Assembly (NCBI GenBank): GCA_008501765.1
Contig: QQUE01000002.1
Location: 556,336-620,335, forward strand
DNA: 64,000 bases
DNA from: Calditrichota bacterium
GTDB lineage: Bacteria; Zhuqueibacterota; Zhuqueibacteria; Zhuqueibacterales; Geothermadaptataceae
Direction of reading: 5' to 3'
Below the pieces are notes generated by a model that searched no databases, was not told the origin of the DNA, and worked only from the letters and a program-made list of their open reading frames with translations. Of the stretch, positions 1 to 10,100 are shown piece by piece. Numbering within the stretch: the first letter of the stretch is position 1; each line of letters starts with the position of its first letter. The position numbers and the translations under genes are program-made.

Positions 1-206
1 ATTTTCTTTCCATCCCGGGAAAGTAAAAAATCAAAATAGCCTGTGCCGCAACCAATATCGATGAGCGTTTTGAATTCACCGGATTTAAGCAGCAATTCTC
101 GCAGCTGATGATGCCGAAGCAATTCGTTCCGGAATAGTCGTTTGCTGCGGTCAGCTTGCCAAATATTATATATAAAATCATCGCCATCCTGAATATAATC
201 ATTCAT
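1..206 (-). CDS. SAM-dependent methyltransferase, N-terminal fragment
   Basis: The first 68 codons of a gene that runs off the left edge. The ATG at 206 overlaps the TGA of the upstream glycosyltransferase (ATGA), so the two are probably translationally coupled. Residues 48-61 read LIDIGCGTGYFDFL, the glycine-rich motif I of class I SAM-dependent methyltransferases. It sits behind two glycosyltransferases, so it may modify a sugar or lipid-linked intermediate, but the substrate cannot be told from this fragment. Confidence 0.8.
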   Translation of the reverse strand, partial: MNDYIQDGDDFIYNIWQADRSKRLFRNELLRHHQLRELLLKSGEFKTLIDIGCGTGYFDFLLSRDGKK

Positions 207-1438
207 TTCGAATTCCCCATACTGCGCTCCATGATGTGGAATAATTTCTTTGCCTGTGCTTCACGGCTGAACTGATTTACAAATGAATCATCCGCAGGTT
301 TCACCCGTTTATTCGATTTGCATTCTTCGTATAACTCCACAAATTTCTCCCGTATTTCCTCAATTATTGATTCCCGCGCCAGATAAGATTTGCCATAATC
401 ATCCATAACCTGCCACAATTCTCCCGGCTGAGATAGAATGGCCAGAATGTATTTATTTAATTTAAAATACTCGAACACTTTCGCCGGGAAAAATTCGGTA
501 TTATTCATGCCAGTTGCAAACAGGAGAAGTGCATCAGCCGCAGCGAGTCGCTTCAGCATTTCCGGATGGGGTTGATAGCGAATAAAATTCACAATCCCGT
601 CTAACCGGGGAAAATCATTCAACCACTTCCGGTTTTCCACACTGCCAATTATCTCAACACAAAATTTTTCAGTATCGATATTCCCTTGATTTATTGCCAA
701 GTTTAAGGCAGAAAAAAACGGCACCGGATTGTGCAATTCATTCAATCGTCCGGCGTATGCAAAGGTTATTTTGTTCTTTTTTACCGTACCATTCTCTGCA
801 TCGAGATGGAGAAAATCCTCCTGATCAAAACCATTGCGGATTAAGGAAACATTGTTGGTCCCGGCCAATTCTTCAAAATTATTTTGGCCTTTTTCTGTGA
901 CAGCTATGATGTGAGAACAAGATTTAAGTACTCGTTTTTCTAACAGTTTATGTTGTAGTTGACTGGCGTATTTATAAAAAGATGGATTATTCGACCATTC
1001 GTCACGAAAATCAACAACCCAGGGGATGCCGGTTTTTTTTGCAATTTTTTCGGCAACAATGTGGCTCGAATGCGGTGGTGAAGTGGAAAAGATCAAGTCG
1101 ATATTTTCTCGCTCTACAAGTCGGATTCCCTTTTTTACGGCGGTTAAGCGCCATAGCGCTGCTGTATCGGGAGGAAAATATGAACGCAACACCTTCTTTA
1201 AATCCCCCCGAAATAACACGCCGATATCACGAGTTTTACTAACTTTAATATTTTCCAAATTTTCAAGAAGACTCGGATCGGTTATTTTGGCTCTTTTTGT
1301 CGCTGTTAATACAAATACTTCCAGGCCGTTACGGCGCAAATATTTGCAAAATTTTGCTACACGTTGAACTGCGGGACCGCCTTCCGGTGGAAAATTATAA
1401 CTGATAACCAGTATTTTTTTCAGTTTCCGTTTCTCCAC
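203..1438 (-). CDS. Glycosyltransferase, GT4-like
   Basis: A 411-residue GT-B fold glycosyltransferase. The N terminus (ILVISYNFPPEGGPAVQRV) is the usual acceptor-side Rossmann start of GT4 enzymes, with the FPPEGG loop near residues 16-21. The C-terminal half carries the E-x7-E nucleotide-sugar motif (EFFPAKVFEYF). No signal peptide or membrane segment is visible, so it is probably cytoplasmic or membrane-peripheral. The start is GTG at 1438, 8 bases after the stop of the GT2 gene; its own stop overlaps the methyltransferase start. The order GT2-GT4-methyltransferase indicates one operon, probably for surface polysaccharide synthesis. The sugar and acceptor are unknown. Confidence 0.85.
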   Translation of the reverse strand: MEKRKLKKILVISYNFPPEGGPAVQRVAKFCKYLRRNGLEVFVLTATKRAKITDPSLLENLENIKVSKTRDIGVLFRGDLKKVLRSYFPPDTAALWRLTAVKKGIRLVERENIDLIFSTSPPHSSHIVAEKIAKKTGIPWVVDFRDEWSNNPSFYKYASQLQHKLLEKRVLKSCSHIIAVTEKGQNNFEELAGTNNVSLIRNGFDQEDFLHLDAENGTVKKNKITFAYAGRLNELHNPVPFFSALNLAINQGNIDTEKFCVEIIGSVENRKWLNDFPRLDGIVNFIRYQPHPEMLKRLAAADALLLFATGMNNTEFFPAKVFEYFKLNKYILAILSQPGELWQVMDDYGKSYLARESIIEEIREKFVELYEECKSNKRVKPADDSFVNQFSREAQAKKLFHIMERSMGNSK

Positions 1439-1446
1439 GTTCGAAG

Positions 1447-2412
1447 CTATACCCTGCGTACCAAATTATAGTTTTTGAAGCCGCCGATTTCTTTGCCCCC
1501 GGCCACGTGCTGCTCAAGGAATGAGATAAATTTATCCCGAAATGTCTCGTGTTTGTGTTTTTGCCGCAATGGATTAATCTTGCCGCTGTGTTGCAAACTC
1601 TCCTGCCAATTAAGTTTATCTATCCACTCGGCCATCACAGCTGGATGGGTGTCCTCAAATCGAGCTACTCGGTCCAGGGGGCCGTAATCGAACTCTTTTG
1701 GAATTGCTTTATCCATTTCAAGCGCTCTCTCAACACCTTTGTGGTTCGTGTTGATATGCCGAATTTTCGTTTTCATCAACTTTGGTGGGCGCACCCAGCC
1801 GTAGTGAAAAATACGCGCATCAATGGTCGCTACATTGAGCTTGAAGGTGCCTTCTTTTTGTCGATAACTGAGACCATCAAAATCAGGGATGCGGCGGAAA
1901 GATTGTGCTGATTGCCAGGAATGAATTTCAGGATCATTGCGAATGATACGAATTTCTTTTTTATACCACCCGTGCGATTTGTGAAAATGATCGTAATCAC
2001 CCCAAAAATGGTGGTAGTTAAATATAAAACCTTCAATTCGGGAATCGTCTACCAGTGCGTCACAGCGTTTTTGAATGACTGGCAAATCATCTTCATGCAC
2101 GACTTCGTCTGCCTGAAGATAAAAGAGCCAATCCCCTGAGCACGCATTTTTTGCGATATCAGTCTGATGCGCATGTTCCATTCCGCGTGGATATTTTTCC
2201 AGATCCCATTTTGTATCGATAATTTTAACTTTATCTGAGTTAATTTGTTCGATTTCTTCCCGCGTCCGGTCGCCTTCTTCCGAATCGCCCAGTGCAAAGT
2301 AAAATTCATCGACGATTGGTAAAATGGACTCGATAGATTGCCGCACCGGGTAATAAAGTTTTGATACATTTCGCCCCATGGAGAAGCCGCTAATTTTTGA
2401 GTTTCCCAACAT
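1447..2412 (-). CDS. Glycosyltransferase family 2-like protein
   Basis: A 321-residue protein with GT2-like features. The early part places a strand and turn around VDEFYFALGDSEEGD, followed by the acidic metal-site-like motif FYLQADEVVHEDD near residues 96-108. It resembles glycosyltransferases that read a short acceptor phrase and lack C-terminal membrane helices. It is the first gene of a minus-strand operon leading into the GT4 gene and the methyltransferase. The ATG start at 2412 lies 247 bases from the divergent ABC exporter gene, so that gap should hold both promoters. Donor and acceptor cannot be assigned. Confidence 0.75.
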   Translation of the reverse strand: MLGNSKISGFSMGRNVSKLYYPVRQSIESILPIVDEFYFALGDSEEGDRTREEIEQINSDKVKIIDTKWDLEKYPRGMEHAHQTDIAKNACSGDWLFYLQADEVVHEDDLPVIQKRCDALVDDSRIEGFIFNYHHFWGDYDHFHKSHGWYKKEIRIIRNDPEIHSWQSAQSFRRIPDFDGLSYRQKEGTFKLNVATIDARIFHYGWVRPPKLMKTKIRHINTNHKGVERALEMDKAIPKEFDYGPLDRVARFEDTHPAVMAEWIDKLNWQESLQHSGKINPLRQKHKHETFRDKFISFLEQHVAGGKEIGGFKNYNLVRRV

Positions 2413-2659
2413 CGTTCAAGCCTAAATTAAATTTACAGATTCTTCCTGTGCCGCTTCAATTATAACAAAGGCGCTAAGTTAAGGGAATACATTCTCTAAA
2501 AAAAGTACTTTTTAGACTATAAATAAAATAATATATGCTTGCTTCAGGCAGCTATTTCTTTTATTTTCAAGCACCTTTTTATGGTCGTTCCTGTAAGGCA
2601 CGGTAATACAGTCTTCTTTTCTATAAATCGCAATTCGCCCGATTGGATAAACAGCATCA

Positions 2660-4552
2660 ATGAAAAATTATTTTCGCTTTCTCGCATTTCTCAAACCCCA
2701 AAAATATTGGATTTTCAGCGCTTTTATTTTAACGGTGCTGTACATTTTATTCAATAGCTCAGCCTTATATATCACCGGAACATTTGTTAAAACGATATTT
2801 ACGCCAGCTCCAGTCGCACAAACCGAGGCACAGATCCCGGAGGGAACAAGTGCTCAAGCCGAACAAAGCCCTGTTTCAGTAGATGACCTTATCCCCAAAT
2901 TGTCGTTGAAAGATAAAGTTAAAAATGTGGTTGCCTCCTACGTTGAAAGCGACGATAAAACCGAAACATTGAAAAGAATTTGTATAATTTTACTGGTTAC
3001 TTTCACTTTAAAAAATTTCATGGCCTATGGAAAACGGGTCATTACCGGACTGATTGAGTTTCGTGTTGTCAACGATATTCGAGAAACCGTGTACAACCAT
3101 ATCCACCAGCTTTCTATGAGTTTTTTTGACAATACGAAATCCGGTGAAATAACTTCGATTACCTTTAATGACGTCGGTTCGATTAAAAATATGTTGCGCA
3201 TGAGTTTCGAGAAAATCTTTCTGGTCCCACTCGAGATAATAGCCTATCTCAGTTGGCTGGTCATTCTCAGCTGGAAATTAACCCTCTACATTTTTATTAT
3301 CATCCCGCTGATTGCTATCGTCATCACGCAAATCGGCTCCAGTATTCGGCGCAAGAGCAAGCGTATTTTTGCGCAAGTGGCGGAAGTTCTCAACTTGCTG
3401 ACTGAAAACCTGAGTGCGATTCGTATCGTAAAAGCTTTTGCCACAGAAAATTACGAGATTGCCCGTTTCAAAAAAGAAAATGAAAAGTACTACAAACTCT
3501 CGCTGCGGCAGCGCAAATTAAGTTCCTTGACTTCGCCGTTGAACGAAGCAATCGGGGCTTACATCGCGGTTCTGCTACTCTGGTTTGGCGGCAGGGAAGT
3601 GGTACAGGGTCAGGGCCTCGAAGCTGACGATTTTATGCAATATATTATTTTTCTTTTTATGATGTTCGCCCCATTGCGTGAGCTCTCAGGTTTAAATAAT
3701 ACCATCCAGATTGGACTCGGTGCCGGTGACCGGATTATCAAACTGCTTGATACCAAACCCCAAATTTTCGATAAACCAGATGCACGAGAAATCACTACAT
3801 TTGAGGATGGCATCGCGCTCAAAAACATGGTATTCACCTACAAAAAAGATTTGGCACCGGCATTGGACAACATTAATCTATCTATTCAAAAAGGGCAAAT
3901 GGTTGCATTTGTCGGCCACAGCGGTGCCGGAAAAACCACGTTAGTAAATCTCATTCCTCGGTTTTATGATGTAACTTCAGGCTCGATTTCAATAGATGGG
4001 ATTGATTTACGGGACCTGAAAATGCAATCGCTGCGTCGAATGATGGGCATTGTTACCCAGGAATCGATTTTATTTAACGATACCGTCCGGGTTAATATTA
4101 GCTATGGTGTTGAAAATGCCAGCGAAGGTGCGATTATCAAAGCCGCCAAAATAGCCAATGCCTGGGAGTTTATCGAAACACTGGAAAATGGGCTCGATAC
4201 CGTCGTTGGCGAGCGCGGTGTGATGCTATCCGGCGGCCAACGTCAGCGGCTTTCCATCGCCAGAGCCATTTTGAAAAACCCACCCATTTTAATTTTAGAC
4301 GAAGCTACCTCTGCACTCGACACCGAGTCTGAAAAACTGGTGCAGGCCGCGCTCAATTCTCTGATGGAAAATCGGACAGTACTCGTTATTGCGCACAGAT
4401 TGTCAACTATTATTAAAGCCGATAAAATCATCGTTTTAAAAGATGGTAGAATAGTTGAGACTGGAAAACATGATGAACTTTTGGCCAAAGGCGGCGTTTA
4501 CAGCCGGCTTTATGAATTGCAATTTGCCGGTGAAATCGAAATGAATGAGTAA
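2660..4552 (+). CDS. MsbA-like ABC lipid exporter (TM-NBD half transporter)
   Basis: A 630-residue type IV ABC exporter half-molecule that would work as a homodimer in the inner membrane, flipping a lipid such as the lipid A core or a glycolipid. About six membrane helices fill residues 8-320. The ATPase domain has Walker A GHSGAGKTT from about residue 419, signature LSGGQRQR from about 523, Walker B ILILDEATSALD and the H-loop IAHRLST. Between the first two helices (about residues 48-100) is an Ala/Pro/Glu/Gln-rich insert not typical of E. coli MsbA, predicted periplasmic. Its TAA directly abuts the ATG of the next gene. MsbA function is inferred from fold and from lptFG elsewhere in the window; a multidrug exporter is the alternative. 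Confidence 0.88.
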   Translation: MKNYFRFLAFLKPQKYWIFSAFILTVLYILFNSSALYITGTFVKTIFTPAPVAQTEAQIPEGTSAQAEQSPVSVDDLIPKLSLKDKVKNVVASYVESDDKTETLKRICIILLVTFTLKNFMAYGKRVITGLIEFRVVNDIRETVYNHIHQLSMSFFDNTKSGEITSITFNDVGSIKNMLRMSFEKIFLVPLEIIAYLSWLVILSWKLTLYIFIIIPLIAIVITQIGSSIRRKSKRIFAQVAEVLNLLTENLSAIRIVKAFATENYEIARFKKENEKYYKLSLRQRKLSSLTSPLNEAIGAYIAVLLLWFGGREVVQGQGLEADDFMQYIIFLFMMFAPLRELSGLNNTIQIGLGAGDRIIKLLDTKPQIFDKPDAREITTFEDGIALKNMVFTYKKDLAPALDNINLSIQKGQMVAFVGHSGAGKTTLVNLIPRFYDVTSGSISIDGIDLRDLKMQSLRRMMGIVTQESILFNDTVRVNISYGVENASEGAIIKAAKIANAWEFIETLENGLDTVVGERGVMLSGGQRQRLSIARAILKNPPILILDEATSALDTESEKLVQAALNSLMENRTVLVIAHRLSTIIKADKIIVLKDGRIVETGKHDELLAKGGVYSRLYELQFAGEIEMNE

Positions 4553-5188
4553 ATGCCACAAATTATAGATATTTCTTCCGAGCTGAGCGCGAGCTCAATC
4601 ACGCTGGCAGCGAAAATTTTGCAAGCCGGGGAGGTCATTATTGGCCCCACCGATACGCTGTATGGAATTATCGCCAATGCGAACGATGATGCAGCCATTC
4701 ATAAAATATTCGCCATGAAAAAGCGGCGCCCGGACCATGCGCTACCGCTAATCGCTGCCAGCCTGAAACAAGTCCGGCAATTTGCAGTCATGTCAAAACT
4801 CGAGCAGCAAATTGCAGAACACTTTTGGCCGGGGCCACTTACACTCATTTTAGAAGTTCGAAAAGGTATTCAATTTAATAAATCGTGCAAGGAGAAAGGT
4901 ACAATTGCCGTACGTGTCCCTGCCAATGAATTTAACAAAAAACTGGCAGCCGCATCAAACGGTTTGATCACTGCAACAAGCACCAATATTTCCGGGGAAC
5001 AACCTGCCGATCATATAAATAATATCGATCCAGATATTGCCAAAGCTGTTGTCGCCATTTTTGACGCAGGCCCAAGTAAATCGAAGCAACCATCTACAAT
5101 TATTCGGGTCAAGAATGGAAAAATCGACTTAATTCGCCAGGGGCCGGTTGCCGTTGAAGATATAAAAAAATGTATCGGAAATAATTAG
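4553..5188 (+). CDS. L-threonylcarbamoyladenylate synthase (TsaC/Sua5/YwlC family)
   Basis: A 211-residue YrdC-fold protein that makes threonylcarbamoyl-AMP from threonine, bicarbonate and ATP for the t6A37 modification of ANN-decoding tRNAs. Typical motifs are GEVIIGPTDTLYGI near residue 23, the KKRRPDHALPL nucleotide/threonine site, WPGPLTLIL and the TSTNISGE segment. It lacks the C-terminal Sua5 domain, so it is the short TsaC type. The ATG follows the exporter stop without a gap, and its TAG overlaps the GTG of the phosphatase gene (TAGTG). The pairing with a low-molecular-weight phosphatase matches the ywlC-ywlE order of Bacillus. Confidence 0.92.
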   Translation: MPQIIDISSELSASSITLAAKILQAGEVIIGPTDTLYGIIANANDDAAIHKIFAMKKRRPDHALPLIAASLKQVRQFAVMSKLEQQIAEHFWPGPLTLILEVRKGIQFNKSCKEKGTIAVRVPANEFNKKLAAASNGLITATSTNISGEQPADHINNIDPDIAKAVVAIFDAGPSKSKQPSTIIRVKNGKIDLIRQGPVAVEDIKKCIGNN

Positions 5189-5682
5189 TGAAAAAAAAAT
5201 ACGGTGTTTTATTTGTCTGTACCGGCAACACGTGTCGCAGCCCAATGGCCGAAGGCCTTTTGAAAATAAAACTACTTGGAGAATTCAATCGAAGAATTTC
5301 TGTTAAATCTGCCGGTATATTGGGTATAAGTGGATCTTCAGCAACTGCACATGCTATCGATGCCGTGTTTGACTATGGTGCCGATATCACCAAACACGTG
5401 GCATGTGGCATTTCCGAAGCATTATTAAAGGAATCTAATCTCGTTTTGTGCATGGCAAGAAATCACCGGGAATATCTCATCGAAAGATTCCCCCATTTTC
5501 AAGATAATTATTTTCTGCTGAAAGATTTTGCCGCTGCAAGCAAATCTGCCGCCCCGGATATAATTGATCCAATCGGTGCAACTCTCGCGGGTTATCGTGA
5601 ATGTTGTCAAATTATCGATGAAGAAATTGAACGGATATTGCCGGTCATTCTTCGCTTCGTTGATGACAAATTTTCAAATTAA
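5188..5682 (+). CDS. Low-molecular-weight phosphatase, protein-arginine-phosphatase-like (YwlE type)
   Basis: A 164-residue phosphatase of the LMW-PTP family. The P-loop is C11-TGNTC-R17-S with nucleophile Cys11, and the general-acid loop is IIDPIG near residue 130. In the family, Thr in the position of Thr15 (CTGNTCR) distinguishes the arginine phosphatase YwlE from tyrosine phosphatases, which carry CxGNICR; this protein has the YwlE form. It starts at GTG overlapping the tsaC-like stop, so the two are co-translated. Predicted role: removing phosphate from phospho-arginine, or possibly phospho-tyrosine, on cytoplasmic proteins. No McsB-type arginine kinase is in the window, so specificity is inferred from the loop alone. 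Confidence 0.85.
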   Translation: MKKKYGVLFVCTGNTCRSPMAEGLLKIKLLGEFNRRISVKSAGILGISGSSATAHAIDAVFDYGADITKHVACGISEALLKESNLVLCMARNHREYLIERFPHFQDNYFLLKDFAAASKSAAPDIIDPIGATLAGYRECCQIIDEEIERILPVILRFVDDKFSN

Positions 5683-6031
5683 ACTGCAAAATATTACACA
5701 AATTTGACGATTAAAAAACCCGGGAATTTTGTTTTTAATTGGCAGCATGCCTAATTCAAGAATTTTTGAACGGCATTTTCAGAGGAGGTTGAAACTCCAA
5801 ATTAATTTCCCGCGTTCAATTTAGTGATCAGGTAATACATTCATGATTGCACTTTTATTAATATTGAAAATATAATTAAAAAAACGTGACATCTCCCTAC
5901 ATCAAAATCAATACAAATAATAAGTTAAGCGTTCTAATCCAAAATTCAGCACAAAATCTTTCTATAAAGATTCTCGATTTTCGACCAATATCTGTAATGT
6001 ACCCTCTTACAGATTCTGAAAGGCCTAACAC
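5683..6031 (+). other. Intergenic region without a recognised gene
   Basis: 349 bases of AT-rich sequence between two plus-strand genes. There is a small CCCGGG palindrome near 5720 and a purine-rich GAGGAGGTTG stretch near 5783, but no open frame follows at a proper distance. No convincing terminator, tRNA or repeat is visible. The promoter of the DUF3108 gene probably lies here. Confidence 0.5.
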
Positions 6032-6895
6032 ATGATTTTTTTTGCATCCCGATTCGTATTTTTCAGCCTATTTTTATTCCTGCCTTCTGCGCTCTCCAGC
6101 GCGCAAAGTATTGATAACGAAAATCAGAATACCATTTTTGCTACCAACGAAACGACCAAAGTTGCCTCGGACAGCAATGAAGGGGTAATCCCCCCACTGC
6201 GCATCATCGATAACAAAGCTTTTGAAGTTGGCGAACATTTGTTGTTTAACATTCGGTACGGCCCGATTGTCGCAGGAAAATCGAGCATGTCGATTCCTGA
6301 GCTGGTGGACATGAATGGTCATCCGTCTTATCATATTCAAACAAAAGCCTGGTCCAATAAATTTTTTAGCCGTTTTTTCAAAGTTGAAGATCAAGCAGAT
6401 TCCTATATTGATCAGCGCGGCATATTCAGCTGGAAGTTTGAAAAACGTATACGCGAGGGGCACTATAAAAAAGACACAAAATTTATCTACGATCAGTACA
6501 AAAATCTTGCCTACACACCCAAAGACACCCTCGAAGTGCAGCCATTTGTGCAGGATGTGCTTTCGGCGCTCTATTTTATTCGCACCCAGGATTTTGAGCC
6601 CGGTGACACTTTGAAAGTTGAAAACCAGTCTGACAGCAAAGTTTATCCACTCAATGTGATAATTCACAAAAGGGAAACGGTCAAAGTTAAAGCCGGAAAA
6701 TTTAAATGCATCGTCGTCGAACCCGTTCTGCGTGGAGAAGGACTTTTTAAGGCAAAAGGCCGCATCATCGTGCACATGACGGATGATGAAAAAAAAGTAC
6801 CGGTATTGATGACCACGAAAATTTATATCAAAGCGTTCAGCCTGGGTGAAATTGTCGCGGAACTGGAAAAAATTGAGGGAGTTCCAGGCTATTAA
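6032..6895 (+). CDS. DUF3108 domain-containing exported protein
   Basis: A 287-residue protein with an N-terminal signal peptide (hydrophobic stretch about residues 5-22, likely cleaved after ALSSAQS). The remainder fits DUF3108: FEVGEHLLFNIRYGPIVAG near residue 65, then beta-rich segments with YIDQRGIFSWKFEK and KAGKFKCIVVEP. DUF3108 proteins are periplasmic or outer-membrane-associated beta proteins of unknown function, common in FCB bacteria and Proteobacteria. An AAGG Shine-Dalgarno lies 8 bases before the ATG. It appears monocistronic: long gaps flank both sides and an intrinsic terminator follows. Confidence 0.8.
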   Translation: MIFFASRFVFFSLFLFLPSALSSAQSIDNENQNTIFATNETTKVASDSNEGVIPPLRIIDNKAFEVGEHLLFNIRYGPIVAGKSSMSIPELVDMNGHPSYHIQTKAWSNKFFSRFFKVEDQADSYIDQRGIFSWKFEKRIREGHYKKDTKFIYDQYKNLAYTPKDTLEVQPFVQDVLSALYFIRTQDFEPGDTLKVENQSDSKVYPLNVIIHKRETVKVKAGKFKCIVVEPVLRGEGLFKAKGRIIVHMTDDEKKVPVLMTTKIYIKAFSLGEIVAELEKIEGVPGY

Positions 6896-6979
6896 TTACT
6901 CACAAAACTATTATCCCTGCTTCTGCCCCGACTTAATCTTCTCTATTTCAACTGTGATACTTCAATCATAAATATTTTA

Positions 6980-7007
6980 AAAGCCTGTTTGCAGGCTTTA
7001 TTTTTTT
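6980..7007 (+). terminator. Intrinsic terminator after the DUF3108 gene
   Basis: An 8-bp perfect stem (AAAGCCTG at 6980-6987 with CAGGCTTT at 6992-6999), a 4-base loop, and then a run of seven T after one A. It lies 85 bases after the stop of the DUF3108 gene and separates it from addB. Confidence 0.85.
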
Positions 7008-7141
7008 AATTAATTCTTCTATCAGGTTTTGTTAAATTTTAAATGTTGCGGCGCACGTTTTTTCTCTCTATTTTACAGAGGGTTAACAGCTAATCACAAA
7101 TAAAATTATCCCTTTCCATCTAATTTCACGATGAATAGCCT

Positions 7142-10100
7142 ATGCCAGCCAGGTTTAAAATAATCGCCCGGAACAGATCACTTGTTAAAGAATTGGCAAC
7201 TGAACTGGCATCCAATAATCATAACAATTTTGAAAATCAGGCGATCGTCGTACCCAACAGGCGGTTACTGAATTATGTGCAACTCGAATTGGCCCAAAGA
7301 CTCGGCGCCTGTATTCCCCCGAAAATTTTAACTATTGAATCACTGGCAAAAGTACTGCCACATACATCCAAACGACCAATTTCAACCACGACGCAGCGCA
7401 TTATTCTCAACGCGATTATCACAGAAAAAAATATCGCTTTTACCCAAAGCGGCATGGAACCGGACATAATCCGTTTTTTCAGCGAGATTTCTGATGCCGG
7501 TCACGGAGTCGAAATATTTGACCAGATTACTGCGCTCTTACATGAAAATCCATTCTACGATGAACGCCATGTCGAACAACTTGTTTCGCAGACCCAAGCC
7601 TGGAAAAATCTCTATTCAGCGTATTCCTCTTTTCTGCAAGATCACAATATAATCGACCGGTCCCGCGATATTTTCGAACGTGTTGCCGCGTATGAGCAAA
7701 CAGGCGGCAGCCATTTCAGCCAATTTGCAGACCGCTATTTTGTCATCGGATTTGCCGATGCCTCTGCAATCCAAATCCGTCTTTTGAATATTCTGCAAAA
7801 CGAAAGCCCGTGCGAAATCTGGTTCCACTGCGACGCCAAAGCACTATTACATTCGCTGGCACCGCGACATGACAATTCGCCGTACCAACCTTTAGCCAGC
7901 CTGGTCAGGCAGCTCAATTTTAAACCCGGCGATGATAGCGCGGCAAGCGATTCGCCGCATGTGCACGTTGCCCGCCGACTCTTTCGAATTTCCAACAAAA
8001 AAACGGCGGCAATTTCAGGTGCACAAATTCACGTACACCAGGCACAATCACCTTTCCAGGAAGCGAAAGCAGCCGTTGCAACGGCGCGCAATCTAATCTC
8101 TGCCGGTCACATTCGACTGGAAGAAATAATCATCGCCGTGCCCGACGAAAGAACGTACGGAGATTTAATCTGGGCCCTTTGTGATGCAGGCGGGATCCCT
8201 GTGAATTATGCCCTCGGCATTCCCGCAATTCGAACGCAAACGGGGCAGTGGTTACAGCTCATTCTTGACCTTTTCTCAAAGAATGCCCCCATAGCCATTG
8301 TGCTCGACCTTTTTAACAACAAAGTTATCAGCCATTGGCTGGCAACACTGCGTGAGAATATCGATAAAAATGAAGTGACGCGGCAGCTAAAATCAATCGC
8401 TCAAAAGAACAACATTACTTCTGATTTGCAGCGATTTCTGCAAATCGCACGAGAAAAAAATTATTCCGACCTGAGTTTAATTTTATCCACCCTACACACA
8501 TTGGCTCAACCATTTGTTGACTTTTCAGAACGAAAACTTGCTGAATGGGTTGAGATAATTTGGGATCTTACGGAAAAATTGCGGTTACACGAATTTGTGC
8601 ATGGTAATGCGGGAGCTTATAATATTGAAAGCCGCTTTTTAACTATCTGGATCAATGGCTTGCAGCAACTATCACTTTCAGGCGAATTATTGCAGAATAA
8701 AATATCCAGCCAAAAAATTATTCAACTAATTTTCCAGAATATTCTCTCCAGCGAAGTCCGTCCGGCAGGGCAGCCATTTATTGGAGTGCAGGTACTCGGA
8801 ATGCTTGAATTGCGTGGACTTTCCCCCAAAGTTCTCCTCGTTTTGGGCAACACCGAAGGACAATTTCCCGGCGGCCCGGGCAGGGAGCTATTTTACTCAC
8901 AGCCGATTCGGCATAAGTTAGGATTGACAACCAGCTTCAAGCTGGAAAAATTATTTGATCAACAATTTTATAATTTTCTTTGTGCTGCCCCGGAAATTCA
9001 TCTCTTTTACAGTACACAATTTAATGAAGATCCGCTCGTTCGTTCGCGTTATTTACAGCGCCTTGTTTTGTTCGATAAAATTCAAGTGCAGTCCATTCAT
9101 TTGAAGACGGCCAATTCACACCTGTTGCATAGCGATTTTCTGGCAGAAAACATCGAATCCGGAAGTCGAACAACACTTGAAGGTGAGATAAAACGAATAC
9201 ACGACCAAATTAATCAGCGTGGTGATTCGCGCGGTAATTTTAAGGGAAACCGGCAAAAAATCTTATCTCACTATAACTATTCCACACTCAAGTTTTTATT
9301 GCATTGTCCATATCGCTTTTTGTTGGCACAGCTAAAAACCGACGATGACATTTTACCTGAGGATGAGGTTAGTGCAGCCGATATTGGAATTTGGCTGCAT
9401 AATGTTTGTCAGTATTTTTTTGAAGGAATTCCAAAAAATTTATCTGCGCCGCAGTGGCCCGATTTGCTGCGCCCCTGGAACGAACCCGTAACCACGGAAA
9501 ATCGAGAAAAAGCTTATTTACGCCTGAAACGTATTGGCCTGGCATTGATTACTCAGCTTGGCGATCAAATTCAAGATCTCATATTTATGGAAGATATTGG
9601 CTGGATTAATTTTCTCAATCATGAAATAATAATGGGCACATTTACGGCTGAAAAAAATCAAGTTGAAGTTGAGTTTGATGCTTCATTACCTGAAATTAGC
9701 GCAAAAGTTGGACAAGAATGCAACGTCACCGTACGCATCGACCGTGTTGTGGAAACTGAAAATTCCGGATTCATCATCGATTATAAAAAGACTTTGCCCA
9801 AGGTCGGCAAAATTGAAAATGGTGATGAACCGCAATTACCACTTTATTTTCATCTGATAAATGGAAGACCCGAATTTGCCATCACTTCGGCATGGCAGGC
9901 ATCCTATCGGGATTTTAAATCAGATAAACCGCAAAGTTTCTCTGAAACCAGGCTTGGCGCAGCATGGGAAAATATTTGTACCCGTTGGCAAAATCAGATT
10001 AGCGATTTTTTGGAAAACAACAAAAATTACGAGGCGCAACCGTCAAAAGAGGCCTGCCAATATTGCCAGTACCATGGAATATGCCGATACGAAGAATCAA

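Noticed and set aside
5770-5830. Purine-rich ribosome-site-like GAGGAGG near 5783
   Set aside because: No start codon with an open frame follows at a usable distance.
6074-6775. 233-aa open frame on the minus strand
   Set aside because: It is fully antisense to the DUF3108 gene, which has a signal peptide and family motifs; its own product is not recognisable.
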